This document shows positions 36,051 to 44,017 of a stretch of DNA of 64,000 bases, in pieces. Where the stretch lies: the NCBI RefSeq assembly GCF_900111905.1, contig NZ_FOKM01000023.1:1-64000 (forward strand). The letters run 5' to 3'. This DNA comes from Rhizobium sp. NFR07. GTDB lineage: Bacteria; Pseudomonadota; Alphaproteobacteria; Rhizobiales; Rhizobiaceae. The notes under the pieces are model-generated. The model was given only the letters and a program-made list of their open reading frames with translations, was not told the DNA's origin and made no database searches. Positions within the stretch are counted from its first letter, which is position 1, and each line of letters begins with the position of its first letter. The position numbers were made by a program, and so were the translations under genes.

Positions 36051-38120
36051 ATGTCGGTCGCCTATCTGGAAAAACTCAATGATGCCCAGCGTCGCGCGGT
36101 GGAGCATGGCTCCGAAGTGCCGAATGGCGGCCCCGCCGGGCCGCTGCTGGTCATCGCCGGTGCCGGTTCCGGCAAGACCAACACGCTTGCCCATCGCGTT
36201 GCCCATCTGATCGTCTCGGGCGCCGATCCGCGCCGCATTCTGCTGATGACCTTTTCCCGCCGCGCAGCCTCCGAAATGGGCCGCCGCGTCGAGCGAATCT
36301 GCAAGCAGGTGCTCGGTGCCAATGCCTCGATCATGACCGATGCGCTCGCCTGGGCCGGCACCTTCCACGGCATTGGCTCGCGACTTCTGAGAATGTATGC
36401 CTATCAGATCGGCCTAGACCCGGATTTCACCATCCACGACCGCGAAGATTCCGCCGACCTGATGAACCTCGTCCGCCACGAGCTCGGCTTCTCCAAGATG
36501 GAAAGCCGGTTCCCGACCAAGGGCACCTGCCTCGCCATCTATTCCCGCGCCGTCAATTCCGAGACCCCGCTCGACGAGGTGCTGAAGACCTGGTTCCCCT
36601 GGTGCCAGGCCTGGGAGCCGCAGCTGCGCGAACTCTTCGCTTCCTATGTCGAGGCCAAGCAGACCCAGAACGTGCTCGACTACGACGACCTTCTGCTCTA
36701 CTGGGCGCAGATGATGAGCGAGCCGTCGATCGCGGAAGATGTCGGCGCCCGCTTCGATCACGTCATGGTCGACGAATACCAGGATACGAACCGCCTGCAG
36801 TCCTCCATCCTGATGGGCATGAAGCCCGGCGGCCGCGGCCTCACCGTAGTCGGAGACGACGCGCAGTCGATCTATTCCTTCCGCGCCGCGACGATACGCA
36901 ACATCCTCGATTTTCCGAATACCTTCGATCCGCCGGCCAATATCGTCACGCTCGACCGCAACTATCGCTCGACCAGCACGATCCTTGCCGCTGCCAACGG
37001 CGTGATCGAGCTTGCCCGCGAGCGCTTCACCAAGAACCTCTGGACCGACCGCCAGTCGGAAGAGCGCCCGCGCCTCGTCGCCGTCAAGGACGAGGCCGAG
37101 CAGGCCAATTACATCGTCGAGAAGGTGCTGGAAAACCGCGAGACCGGCATGACGCTGAAAAGCCAAGCCGTTCTGTTCCGCGCCTCGCACCATTCCGGCC
37201 CGCTGGAAGTGGAACTCACCCGCCGCAACATTCCCTTCGTCAAGTTCGGCGGCCTGAAATTCCTCGACAGCGCCCATGTGAAGGACATGCTGGCGGCCCT
37301 GCGTTTCGCCCAGAACCCGCGCGACCGTGTCGCCGGCTTCCGTCTGATGCAGCTCATCCCCGGTATCGGCCCGCAGACCGCCGGCAAGATTTTGGATGCC
37401 ATGGCCTCCGATCCCGAGCCGCTGGCGGCCCTGCAGGAAATCCCGGCCCCGCCGCGCTCCGGCGCCGACTGGCCCGCCTTCGTCGAGATGCTGACCGCGA
37501 TCCGCAAGAACGAAGGCTGGCCGGCGGAGATCGGCACCGCCCGCGAATGGTACCAGCCTCATCTCGAACGCGTCCACGAGGATGCCGAGACCCGCAAGGC
37601 CGACCTGCTGCAGCTCGAACAGATCGCCTCGGGTTATGCCTCACGCGAACGCTTCCTCACCGAACTGACGCTCGATCCGCCGGATGCGACGAGCGACCAG
37701 GCCGGCGTGCCGCTGCTCGACGAGGACTATCTCATCCTCTCGACCATCCACTCGGCCAAGGGCCAGGAATGGCGCTCGGTCTTCCTCCTGAACTGCGTCG
37801 ACGGCTGCATTCCGTCCGATCTCGGCGTCGGCTCGACCGCCGAGATCGAGGAGGAGCGTCGGCTGCTCTATGTTGCGATGACCCGCGCCAAAGACCACCT
37901 CCATGTCATGACCCCTCAGCGCTTCTTCGTCCACGGCCAGCATTCCCAGGGCGACCGGCACGTCTATGCCGCCCGCACCCGCTTCATCCCGGCGACGCTG
38001 CTGCAATTCTTCGAAACCGCCGCCTGGCCGGTCGTCGCCCCGATGTCCGACGAGGAGCGCCGCCACCGCCAGCAGGTGCGGATCGACGTGACGGCAAGGA
38101 TGCGCGGCATGTGGCGATAG
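36051..38120 (+). CDS. UvrD/Rep-type ATP-dependent DNA helicase
   Basis: A 689-residue superfamily-1 3'-5' helicase. Motif I GAGSGKTNTLAHRV (about residue 38-51), motif Ia TFSRRAASEM, motif II VDEYQDTNRLQ, motif III GDDAQSIYSFRAA, motif IV NYRSTSTILAAAN, motif V ILSTIHSAKGQEW, and motif VI LLYVAMTRAKDHL are all present. It probably unwinds DNA during repair or replication restart. The frame opens at a TTG at 36015, but the ATG at 36051 follows GGAAGCGGA and is preferred. It stands alone, and its C-terminus lacks an extra domain. Confidence 0.93.
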   Translation: MSVAYLEKLNDAQRRAVEHGSEVPNGGPAGPLLVIAGAGSGKTNTLAHRVAHLIVSGADPRRILLMTFSRRAASEMGRRVERICKQVLGANASIMTDALAWAGTFHGIGSRLLRMYAYQIGLDPDFTIHDREDSADLMNLVRHELGFSKMESRFPTKGTCLAIYSRAVNSETPLDEVLKTWFPWCQAWEPQLRELFASYVEAKQTQNVLDYDDLLLYWAQMMSEPSIAEDVGARFDHVMVDEYQDTNRLQSSILMGMKPGGRGLTVVGDDAQSIYSFRAATIRNILDFPNTFDPPANIVTLDRNYRSTSTILAAANGVIELARERFTKNLWTDRQSEERPRLVAVKDEAEQANYIVEKVLENRETGMTLKSQAVLFRASHHSGPLEVELTRRNIPFVKFGGLKFLDSAHVKDMLAALRFAQNPRDRVAGFRLMQLIPGIGPQTAGKILDAMASDPEPLAALQEIPAPPRSGADWPAFVEMLTAIRKNEGWPAEIGTAREWYQPHLERVHEDAETRKADLLQLEQIASGYASRERFLTELTLDPPDATSDQAGVPLLDEDYLILSTIHSAKGQEWRSVFLLNCVDGCIPSDLGVGSTAEIEEERRLLYVAMTRAKDHLHVMTPQRFFVHGQHSQGDRHVYAARTRFIPATLLQFFETAAWPVVAPMSDEERRHRQQVRIDVTARMRGMWR

Positions 38121-38204
38121 CGCGCACGGGCGCTCACCCTAAGCGCCTGTTGACTTCCATCCATCAGAAGCGCCTCATATACGCTTCCTGAGGAGGAGGA
38201 AGAC

Positions 38205-38480
38205 ATGCCGACCTTCATCATCGAACGGGATATCCCCGGCGCGAGCAATCTCACCAAAAACGATCTCTGCGAGATTTCGGCCAAGTCGAACGAGGTCGTC
38301 GCCGGCCTTGACGTGCCCTATACCTGGATCACCAGCTATGTCGCAGGCGACAAGATTTACTGCGTCCACGAGGCACCGAGCGCCGACGTCATCCGCGAAC
38401 ACGCCGAACGCGGCGGCTTTCCAGCCAACAAGATCACTGAAGTCAGCGCGGTTATCGGGCCACAGACGGCCAACGCGTAG
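38205..38480 (+). CDS. DUF4242 domain protein
   Basis: A 91-residue single-domain protein beginning MPTFIIERDIPGASNLT, with VPYTWITSYVAGDKIYCVHEAPS and IREHAERGGFPANKITEVSAVI, the hallmark pattern of DUF4242 (a ferredoxin-like small domain of unknown function). A GAGGAGGAGGAA ribosome-binding site lies just upstream. No neighbouring gene is closely linked, so nothing about its role can be inferred. Confidence 0.88.
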   Translation: MPTFIIERDIPGASNLTKNDLCEISAKSNEVVAGLDVPYTWITSYVAGDKIYCVHEAPSADVIREHAERGGFPANKITEVSAVIGPQTANA

Positions 38481-38607
38481 AGCAGGAGGCTGCGCGACCG
38501 GTTTAATAAGAAACCAGTAATTCACGCCTAAGCTTTGGTTAAAATGAGATTGACTCCATCATCGGATCTGAACTGACTTTTTGCCGGAGTTGAGCGTTTA
38601 TAGCTCT

Positions 38608-38889
38608 ATGACTGAGCTCCATATGACGTGGATAAGGGCAGTTGCCGAAACGGCAAGCTATAGACGAATGTATACGCTGGCGTCCGAGATCGCCGCCAGC
38701 GAAGGTGCCACGCGCGAAATGCGGCACGCCGCAAGGCGCGTCGTGCGCGCCCTGAAGCCCGTGATAGACCTGCCGATAGCCGACGCCGTCACTTTGGCAA
38801 GGGCGAGAAAACGGTTTGCCGAACTGGCCAAGGCCGTCGCCAGCTTCTCCCCCGCATTGGCCGACATGCCTAGGGCCAGTCGCCGATGA
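38608..38889 (+). CDS. Small hypothetical protein, 93 aa
   Basis: Not recognised. The product is Ala/Arg-rich and mostly helical by appearance (RRMYTLASEIAASEGATREM, RRVVRALKPVIDLP) with no membrane span or signal. The frame opens at a TTG at 38581; the ATG at 38608 (MTELHMTWIRAV) is a likelier start, though its ribosome-binding site is weak. Base composition resembles genuine coding sequence of the neighbourhood. Medium-low confidence that it is expressed. Confidence 0.45.
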   Translation: MTELHMTWIRAVAETASYRRMYTLASEIAASEGATREMRHAARRVVRALKPVIDLPIADAVTLARARKRFAELAKAVASFSPALADMPRASRR

Positions 38890-38982
38890 GAAGCCGGCGA
38901 CTCCGCCTCACCCCTTCCGGATAATCGCGCTTCTCCGAAGGCTTCATGTGAAGCTGCGTTTGCTGATGGGTCCGGGGAAAAG

Positions 38983-39995
38983 CTACTGCGAGAATGTCGA
39001 AAGGGCGAGTGCGATCGCTCGGTTATGGATCGCCGACCGACTGATGCCGGGAGGATCGACACAGATATCCGGCTCGCTCGCCTTCCCCCACGGACTGCAT
39101 TCGCACAGGAAACTGTAGTGGCCTGCATCGGCGCTCAACAGGTCCAATGTGCTATTTGCGAGATGTCGATGCAGCCATTCGGCACATAAGTCCGAGGGCG
39201 CCTCGAGATCTGATGCAACGGCTGCAATACCGATCGGTTCTATAATCTTCTTCAGGCTTTCAACGCTGAAGCCACGCACGGGCGAGGCCGGTGCGCACAG
39301 GAATGCGCCTTTGATCCGTTTGTCCTTGAATGAAGTCGCTTGCCTCTCCCAGGAGGCGCGGAACACCGGGCTGCTTTCAAGCAGCGGTTCGACTTGCGCA
39401 CCAAGATGCGGGAATTCGCGCGGGCCATCACCCCATCCTCGCCCCTTGGACCATTCAAGGAACGGCGCCACCTGCGTGATCCCACCGAGCAGGGAAACGG
39501 CCGTATGGCCCCCGAGGGAAAAGCCGCTCACGAAAACCCGGTCAAGATCGAGTCGTCCGGCAAATGGGCCGCTCGCGTGATAATCGAGTATTACCGTGAG
39601 ATCGCGAGCCCTTTCCCACCAACAAAGGAACCCCTCCGGTCTGTAGGGCTCCGATCCCGTATTCCCATGATGGTCGACGCCAATTACGAAAAAACCCCGC
39701 CGCGCCAAACCTCGAGCCAGCCATGCAAGGCTGGCTGCGGTCCCACCCGTTCCGTGAGACAACAGGAGAACAGGAGAACAGGAAAGGCAGGCATTCCACT
39801 TGCTGGAACCGCATTATTGATGGAAACGTCTGGAATAAAAATGCTTTGACTGGCATTCTCGAAGAGCGATGGAGCGCCTCCAGCATCATCCGTCGGATAC
39901 CATGCGGACCAGAAAAGCGGACGCGCTGCCTTGCCGCTCCAGTCGCTCCGATCCGGATCTCGTATCCTGCCAGCTGTGAAGCCGACCTCCAGCAT
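38983..39995 (-). pseudogene. Alpha/beta hydrolase (dienelactone hydrolase-like), frameshifted by an 8-bp repeat
   Basis: Two overlapping frames together encode one full hydrolase. The N-terminal part (ATG 39995, SD GGAGAG) runs MLEVGFTAGRIRDPDRSDW ... GMPAFPVLLF. The C-terminal part continues LSHGTGGTAASLAWLARGLA with the nucleophile elbow SGFSLGGHTA, a SPHG/Asp region and the terminal DAGHYSFLC histidine. The switch falls in a three-unit 8-bp tandem repeat at 39759-39782; deleting one unit restores PVLLLSHGTGG in one frame. All catalytic residues look intact, so the break may be recent, phase-variable, or a sequencing/assembly artefact. Confidence 0.75.
39759..39782. repeat. Three-unit 8-bp tandem repeat causing the hydrolase frameshift
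   Basis: Plus strand ACAACAGG-AGAACAGG-AGAACAGG (first unit differs at one base). On the coding strand the units read CCTGTTCT, CCTGTTCT, CCTGTTGT. Because 8 is not a multiple of 3, gain or loss of a unit switches the reading frame of the hydrolase; two units give the in-frame version. Confidence 0.85.
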
Positions 39996-40033
39996 GATCT
40001 CTCCGACACCTGCTCTCTTGTCCGCGTCGCCGG

Positions 40034-40582
40034 TCAGAGAGACCGGCTGTAGTCGTGGCCGACCTTCTTCAACGCGTCGATGATGTCCGAATAGACAAGC
40101 TGGACCCTGTTCGGCTTGAGGCCGGTGACCATCGGGATCGTTTCCTCGCCATACTGGATGTAGACGGCCCCGCTCAGAAAATGAGCGGCGGTCATGCCCA
40201 GGCTCTCCAAATTGTTGCCGGCGGTGACGAAGCCGCCGGAGGCTTCGCAGCCGATGCTCGTCACATGTTCAAGCAGATAGGTCTTTCCGCCGAACGTAAT
40301 GGTGTCCGCATCGATCTCGATCGGGACGACCTTGGGTTCGTTGCCCCAGCGGTACACCACCGTGAGCAGCCCGGCGCAGACGAGCGTGACCAGGAAGAAA
40401 TAGCCGGAAGCCATCGTCAGGAAGAGCGAAATCAACCCGACGATCACGAGCGGGATGACGAGTACGGCGCCGATGACCTGCCGTGATCTGCTTATCGTCT
40501 TGGCATGATAGGTGATGCCCTTGCCATCCTTATGTATCGTGGAGTTCAGTTTCGGCTGAACGATGGTTCTGGCGTCTGCCAT
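40034..40582 (-). CDS. Membrane protein of unknown function, 182 aa
   Basis: Unrecognised. It begins MADARTIVQPKLNSTIHKDG, has two membrane segments (about 35-58 and 60-76: VIGAVLVIPLVIVGLISLFL, GYFFLVTLVCAGLLTVVY) and a C-terminal cytoplasmic-type domain (EIDADTITFGGKTYLLEHVT, HVTSIGCEASGG). This resembles PH-like 'bPH' small membrane proteins, but I cannot be sure. Start at ATG 40582 with AGGGG upstream; a longer start at 40624 lacks support. It lies 120 bp downstream of the DUF1003 gene on the same strand and may share its transcript. Confidence 0.65.
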   Translation of the reverse strand: MADARTIVQPKLNSTIHKDGKGITYHAKTISRSRQVIGAVLVIPLVIVGLISLFLTMASGYFFLVTLVCAGLLTVVYRWGNEPKVVPIEIDADTITFGGKTYLLEHVTSIGCEASGGFVTAGNNLESLGMTAAHFLSGAVYIQYGEETIPMVTGLKPNRVQLVYSDIIDALKKVGHDYSRSL

Positions 40583-40702
40583 GCAAATCCCCTCTGCAAT
40601 TCCTGCTGAAAACAAAAAAATCAATATGCGCAGGCATGCAATATTTGGTCATGGCGTCAAGTCTTGCAGATCGCTTTACAGTCTCGATGAAGCGAAATGT
40701 CT

Positions 40703-41422
40703 TCACCCCTTGCGCGGATCGTCCCTCTTCTCAAGCAACTCGATCTGGATCTGCTGTAGTTCCGCCAGACGTTCCCATTGCTTGGCCATCTGGTGGTCGA
40801 TCTTTTCGTGCAGCTGGCGGATTTCGAGTTCGGCCCTGAGATTGATCATGTAGTCGTTCTCGGCGCGCAACCGGTCCTTCTCCTCCTGCCGCTTCTGGCT
40901 CATCATGATAACCGGCGCCTGCAATGCGGCAAGGCAGGAAAGCACGAGGTTGAGGAGGATGAAGGGGTACGGATCGAAGGGCTGCGCCATCAGCCCGATG
41001 GCATTCACCACCATCCAGATCACCAGAATGGCGACGAAGGAGAGGATGAAGGTCCAGGAACCGCCGAAGGACGCCACCTTGTCGGCCACCCGCTCGCCGA
41101 AACTCGACTTGCGGTCCATGACGCTCTCGGCGCTCGACTGTACCGTCAGCGTGCCCTTCTCGAAACTGTCGAGCACATGCCGGTCGAGATCGGAGAGTTC
41201 ACCGCGCTCCTCTTCCAGCAGGTTCTCCACGTAGCGTCGCCGGAAGCGCGCCAGATCCTCGTCGCAGATCAGGCTTTCAGGACTGCATTCCTTTACCTCC
41301 TCGGCGATCATCTCGTAGAGACGCGGCCTGAGGCTGCCTGCCTTGTGCAGCTTGGAAAAAGGAAAGATCCGGCCACAGACGACGCAGCGTCCGGTCCTTG
41401 CCGAAGGCGAATGGCTGTTCAT
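40703..41422 (-). CDS. DUF1003 membrane protein
   Basis: A 239-residue protein. The N-terminus has a CVVCGRIFPFSKLHKAG knuckle (possible zinc site) and an acidic linker. The DUF1003 core follows: SFGERVADKVASFGGSWTFI, membrane segments at about 122-145 and 155-177, and a C-terminal coiled coil (RQEEKDRLRAENDYMINLRA...). DUF1003 proteins have no known function that I can cite. The start overlaps the stop of the upstream ABC-type gene by 4 bp (41419-41422), so the two are translationally coupled and probably work together. Confidence 0.9.
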   Translation of the reverse strand: MNSHSPSARTGRCVVCGRIFPFSKLHKAGSLRPRLYEMIAEEVKECSPESLICDEDLARFRRRYVENLLEEERGELSDLDRHVLDSFEKGTLTVQSSAESVMDRKSSFGERVADKVASFGGSWTFILSFVAILVIWMVVNAIGLMAQPFDPYPFILLNLVLSCLAALQAPVIMMSQKRQEEKDRLRAENDYMINLRAELEIRQLHEKIDHQMAKQWERLAELQQIQIELLEKRDDPRKG

Positions 41423-43278
41423 GGTGTTGTACCGCTGTCCTTGCTGTTATCGCCGCCGGCGATCTCGTTCCTGTCGCCGTCCCTCCCAGCCGTGCGATGG
41501 TTCCCCGCCCCGTTCGGATGCAACGGCGCCAGATGGAACGTCGTCGGCTGGAATGTCTTGGCAAATTCCTCCGACCGGCCGATATAGACGAGCGTCGAGC
41601 CTTCAAGCCCGGAAAGCACCTCCATCAGCCGCTCGCGCGTTTCCTGCTCCAGCCCTTCCAGCACGTCATCCATGATCAGCCAGTCGGGCTTGCGCAACAC
41701 GGCGTTCGCCACCTGCAGTGCCGCCTCTTCCTCCTTGTCGAGCAGCCGGTCCCAGCGCTCCATGTCGTCCAGCCGGTCGACATAGCGGTCGAGCCCGACG
41801 GCCGTGAGCGCCTGCTGCAGTGCCTCGTCCGTCACCTGCGGCATGCTCGCCGGGCCGGTGGCGGGATAGGTCATCACCTCGCGCAGCGTCGCGGTCGGCA
41901 GATAGCCTTCCTGCGGCATCAGGATCATCCGCTCGGCCTGCGGCAGGCTGATCTCGCCCTTGCCCCAGGGCCAGATGCCGGCGATCGCCTGGAAGAACAG
42001 GTGCCGATCAGTGCCGGGGTCACCGTTGATCATCACCTTCTCGCCGGGCATGACCATGCAGACGTCTTCCTTGAGCCTGATGCCATGGCCCGCAGCCCCC
42101 TCGTCCGGCTCGCCATAGACCTCGACGGCGTGGATGCGCAGCCCCTCGTCCTTGTTCCCGAGGGCATAGGCAATGACATCGCCTTCCTTCGCCGGCGTAT
42201 CGGTCATCAGAAGCGCATTGCGGAAGAAGGAGACACGCGCGAGCGTTGCCCTCCAGTCGGCAATGACGCTGAAATTCTGCACATACCAGCGCAGCGCCGT
42301 ATTGACCTGGTTGAAGGCGCCGACGGCCATCATCAGCCCGCCGAAGGTCAGTTCGCCGGAAAAATACATCGGCGAGGCGATGATTATCGGCGCCACCAGC
42401 GCCAGCCAGCCGAATCCGGAGGAGACCCAGGTGAGGTTCGTCAGCGCCCAGGCGAGCTTGCGCAGCATGTCGAGCACACCGTCGATCGCGCCCTGCACGC
42501 GGACGAGCTCGTTCGGTTCGCCGCGCGCCAGCGTGATCGGCTTCAGGTTCTCGTTGGCGCGCACAAGCGCGGCGCGCAAATCCGCCTCCTTGGCGTAGCG
42601 GTCGGCATTCAGCCGCGCCAGCCTGCTGCCGACGACATTGCTGAGCACCGAACCGGTCAGCGCATAAAGGATCGTCGCCCACAGCATGTAGCCCGGAATG
42701 ACCAGGTAATGGCCACCGATATGGAAGCCGAAATCGGTCGAGATTGCCCAGAGCACGCCGATGAAGCTGCCGAGCAGGATGGTCGAGTTGACGAGACCGA
42801 TGGAAAGCGCCGTCGTGTTTTCCGCCAGGATGCGGGTGTCTTCATGCAGCCGCTGGTCGGGATTGTTGGCGATAACGCCGGCTCCACCGAGTTTCAGCGC
42901 CCGGCCGGGCGTCAGCCAGACGTTTGCGAGATCCCGCGCCAGCCCCTCGCGCATCTTCAGCGCCGTGATCTGGTTCAGCCATGTCTGGATCACGTTGAGC
43001 AGCGTCAGAGATAACGCAATTATCGCGAAGACGCCAAGCTGGCGCAGGAATTCCGGCATGTCGCGCCGTTCCAGCGCATCGTAGAACGGTCCGTTCCATT
43101 CGTTCAGCTTGTAGGTCGCATAGGTCGTCATGATGATGATGATGAGAAGTGCGATCGACAGCATCACCAGCTGCCGGCGCACCGGCGAGGACCAGAAGGC
43201 GCTCATCATCATCTTGAGCTGGCCGGAAAGCGAAAGTTCGAAGGGTTCTGTCACCCCTGCGGACATTTGCGACATCAA
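41419..43278 (-). CDS. SbmA/YddA-type ABC membrane protein with eroded ATPase domain
   Basis: A 619-residue protein. The membrane half (about 30-340) is typical of the ABC_membrane_2/SbmA-BacA-YddA family (NEWNGPFYDALERRDMPEFL, NPDQRLHEDTRILAENTTAL, FGGLMMAVGAFNQVNTALRW). The C-terminal half has the fold of an ABC ATPase but lacks its catalytic motifs. Walker A reads NGDPGTDRHLFF instead of GxxGxGK(S/T), the signature LSxGE reads LDKEEEAAL, Walker B ends MDDVLEG instead of DEATSAL, and the H-loop His is missing (YIGRSEEF). The Q-loop (LMPQEGYLPTATLREVM) remains. ATP hydrolysis seems unlikely. The tail is Asn/Gly/Asp-rich. Confidence 0.85.
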   Translation of the reverse strand: MMSQMSAGVTEPFELSLSGQLKMMMSAFWSSPVRRQLVMLSIALLIIIIMTTYATYKLNEWNGPFYDALERRDMPEFLRQLGVFAIIALSLTLLNVIQTWLNQITALKMREGLARDLANVWLTPGRALKLGGAGVIANNPDQRLHEDTRILAENTTALSIGLVNSTILLGSFIGVLWAISTDFGFHIGGHYLVIPGYMLWATILYALTGSVLSNVVGSRLARLNADRYAKEADLRAALVRANENLKPITLARGEPNELVRVQGAIDGVLDMLRKLAWALTNLTWVSSGFGWLALVAPIIIASPMYFSGELTFGGLMMAVGAFNQVNTALRWYVQNFSVIADWRATLARVSFFRNALLMTDTPAKEGDVIAYALGNKDEGLRIHAVEVYGEPDEGAAGHGIRLKEDVCMVMPGEKVMINGDPGTDRHLFFQAIAGIWPWGKGEISLPQAERMILMPQEGYLPTATLREVMTYPATGPASMPQVTDEALQQALTAVGLDRYVDRLDDMERWDRLLDKEEEAALQVANAVLRKPDWLIMDDVLEGLEQETRERLMEVLSGLEGSTLVYIGRSEEFAKTFQPTTFHLAPLHPNGAGNHRTAGRDGDRNEIAGGDNSKDSGTTP

Positions 43279-43421
43279 GCGAATCCTCCCGCCATGCCAT
43301 GCGACGAAACCATCGCAGACTTACCATGACGACATGGGTTGTACAGGCCGCCGTGACAACGTTCGATTTCAGCCCGACGACCGCTATATGACGGAGGCAG
43401 ATTATCAGCCGGGAGCCCGCC

Positions 43422-43874
43422 ATGCCGAAGATCGATCTTGCCACTGTTCCGACCGAACAGGGCTCCGGCTATCCGCCGCCCTTCGCCGCCGCCTGTGCCG
43501 ATCGCCTGCGGCAGCGGCTCGGCAATGCCGGCGGGCTTGCCGATTTCGGCATCAACCTCACACGCCTTCCACCCGGCAACTGGTCCAGCCAGCGCCACTG
43601 GCACTCCCATGAGGACGAGTTCGTCTATATCCTCGAAGGCCAGCTCGTGCTTGTCGAGAACGAGGGCGAAACGCTGCTGCGCGCCGGCGACTGTGCCGCC
43701 TTCCCGAAAAACACCGGCAACGGCCACCACATGATCAACCGCTCCGGTGAGGTCGCCATCTATCTCGAGATCGGCTCGCGCCACCCTGACGACATGACCA
43801 CCTGTTCGGACGTGGACATGAAAAGCGCCAATGCGGATGGGCGTTTCGTGCATAAGGATGGGGCACCGTATTAG
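43422..43874 (+). CDS. Cupin-domain protein
   Basis: A 150-residue single-cupin protein. Metal-site motif 1 is HWHSHEDEFVYILEGQLVLVE (His-x-His-x-Glu), and motif 2 is GHHMINRSGEVAIYLEIG, giving a typical mononuclear metal centre. Sequence style resembles the small cupins annotated as transcriptional-regulator-like or sugar-related; the ligand is not known. It is divergent from the ABC-type operon, 143 bp away, and lies upstream of the amidoligase cluster without being tightly linked to it. Confidence 0.85.
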   Translation: MPKIDLATVPTEQGSGYPPPFAAACADRLRQRLGNAGGLADFGINLTRLPPGNWSSQRHWHSHEDEFVYILEGQLVLVENEGETLLRAGDCAAFPKNTGNGHHMINRSGEVAIYLEIGSRHPDDMTTCSDVDMKSANADGRFVHKDGAPY

Positions 43875-44017
43875 CGGCCTACTTGCCCGTTTTTTAACCA
43901 CGCAAACATCCTTGCATTCTCGCCCTGCATTGCACAAACTCCCAGATGACAATGATGGTTCGGCCCGCTCAACGAGGCCGGCAAGGGGCGCCTGCAACAG
44001 GGCAATAAAGGGGTTCA

